A stretch of DNA of 64,000 nt from an uncultured Adlercreutzia sp. (GTDB lineage: Bacteria; Actinomycetota; Coriobacteriia; Coriobacteriales; Eggerthellaceae): assembly GCF_958431955.1 (NCBI RefSeq), contig NZ_CAUASN010000012.1, positions 1 through 64,000 of the forward strand. The letters run 5' to 3'. Numbering within the stretch: the first letter of the stretch is position 1; each line of letters opens with the position of its first letter. This document shows, in pieces, positions 63,609-64,000 of this stretch. A program made the translations under genes and the position numbers. Under the pieces are notes generated by a model. The model saw only the letters and a list, made by a program, of their open reading frames with translations. It did no database searches and was not told where the DNA came from.

Positions 63609-64000
63609 ATGGCGGGTTTCAACGGACATGGGGATGATCGCGAGCGCAGGGGCGCACGACCCGATCGTGAGGCGCAGCGCGAGGAGCGGCGGCGCGAGGC
63701 GGCGCGGCATACGGGGCTGATGAAGGCAGCCTTCGGACGTGAGACTGGCGAGGCCATCGAGAACGCGCGCATCTACGAGGAGGGGGAGGGCCGCACGCTG
63801 CTGTGGGGCGCCGAGGCGACAGCTGCCGCGAAGGGAGCCGCGTCGATGGCCGAGGCCGACGCCGACGCAGCCCAGGCGGGCAACGAGGAGGCGCGCGAAG
63901 AAGCTGCCGTGGCTGAGGAGATGGCCGAGGCGGCAGAGGCTACGGAAGCGGCGGAGGCTGCTGCCGATGACGGCGCTGCTGCTGCGCCGACGGCGACCGA
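63609..64000 (+). CDS. Unknown protein, 3' partial
   Basis: ATG 63609 has AAGGAG six bases upstream, and the frame stays open to the window end (130 codons). The first 70 residues include a basic stretch (REAQREERRREAARHTG) and a possible domain start (MKAAFGRETGEAIENARIY, then GEGRTLLWG). From about residue 72 it is almost wholly Ala/Glu/Asp, probably a disordered linker. I do not recognise it. The RETxEA...ARIY pattern faintly recalls the N-terminus of microbial PARG-like (DUF2263) proteins, but the evidence is too thin to name it. Confidence 0.6.
   Translation, partial: MAGFNGHGDDRERRGARPDREAQREERRREAARHTGLMKAAFGRETGEAIENARIYEEGEGRTLLWGAEATAAAKGAASMAEADADAAQAGNEEAREEAAVAEEMAEAAEATEAAEAAADDGAAAAPTAT

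Overview
This window is a gene-dense, high-GC segment of a bacterial chromosome. Almost all genes read left to right; only an acyltransferase, an HPt protein and tgt read leftward. The gene content points to a gut anaerobe of the Eggerthellaceae (Coriobacteriia; Eggerthella, Gordonibacter or Adlercreutzia-like). The main clues are Tat-exported FAD reductases, LuxR regulators fused to polytopic membrane domains, a fused SecD-SecF, YG-type cell-wall-binding repeats on surface proteins, and strong ribosome binding sites in very GC-rich DNA. The family assignment is an inference from gene content; no rRNA or tRNA gene is visible.

Layout. 1-9.4 kb is a cell-envelope island: an L,D-transpeptidase with wall-binding repeats (cut by the window edge), a YfhO-like membrane protein coupled to a sugar aminotransferase, a subtilisin-like surface protease with the same repeats, and an OafA-type acyltransferase. 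9.5-13.4 kb holds a flavin reductase-rubredoxin fusion, an orphan HPt protein, and divergent tgt/queA for queuosine. 13.6-16.8 kb is a Tat flavoprotein followed by a membrane-LuxR regulator. 17-20.3 kb has secDF, a DUF1292 gene and a solo LuxR HTH protein. 20.4-26.3 kb is a probable heme module: HemX-like protein, a degenerate glutamyl-tRNA reductase homologue, a NirJ/AhbD-like radical SAM enzyme and an iron/heme/cobalamin-type ABC importer. 26.3-30.5 kb is an FMN-riboswitch-controlled riboflavin ECF transporter (ribU-ecfA1-ecfA2-ecfT), then a PPOX-family protein. 30.7-34 kb carries two paralogous sodium:alanine symporters. 34.1-40.5 kb is a tightly coupled operon of two flavoproteins, TsaC, a lipase and GlpK. 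40.7-43.8 kb has rpiB, glyA, upp and a dCMP deaminase. 44.2-51.3 kb is the complete ATP synthase operon. 51.6-57.2 kb has dnaE, truA and an aldo/keto reductase with ferredoxin clusters. 57.3-62.4 kb has an NSS transporter and a second Tat flavoprotein plus membrane-LuxR pair. 62.5 kb to the end has ychF and a truncated unknown gene.

Most interesting: (i) four related, highly structured repeats at about 30.6, 42.4, 43.3 and 43.9 kb. Each has a long copy-specific outer stem, a conserved asymmetric internal loop (TCCGCAG on one side, AAAGCGAGGAC...GAGC on the other) and a copy-specific inner hairpin. They look like a family of structured RNA or a mobile palindromic repeat, and I do not recognise them. 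(ii) A glutamyl-tRNA reductase homologue with the catalytic Cys replaced by Gly and no dimerisation domain, embedded between HemX and a heme-type radical SAM enzyme. (iii) Two Tat flavoproteins that lack the usual fumarate-binding residues, each followed by its own membrane-LuxR gene. (iv) A 170-bp MITE-like element with TTTTGGCCAAAA ends between the two symporter genes.
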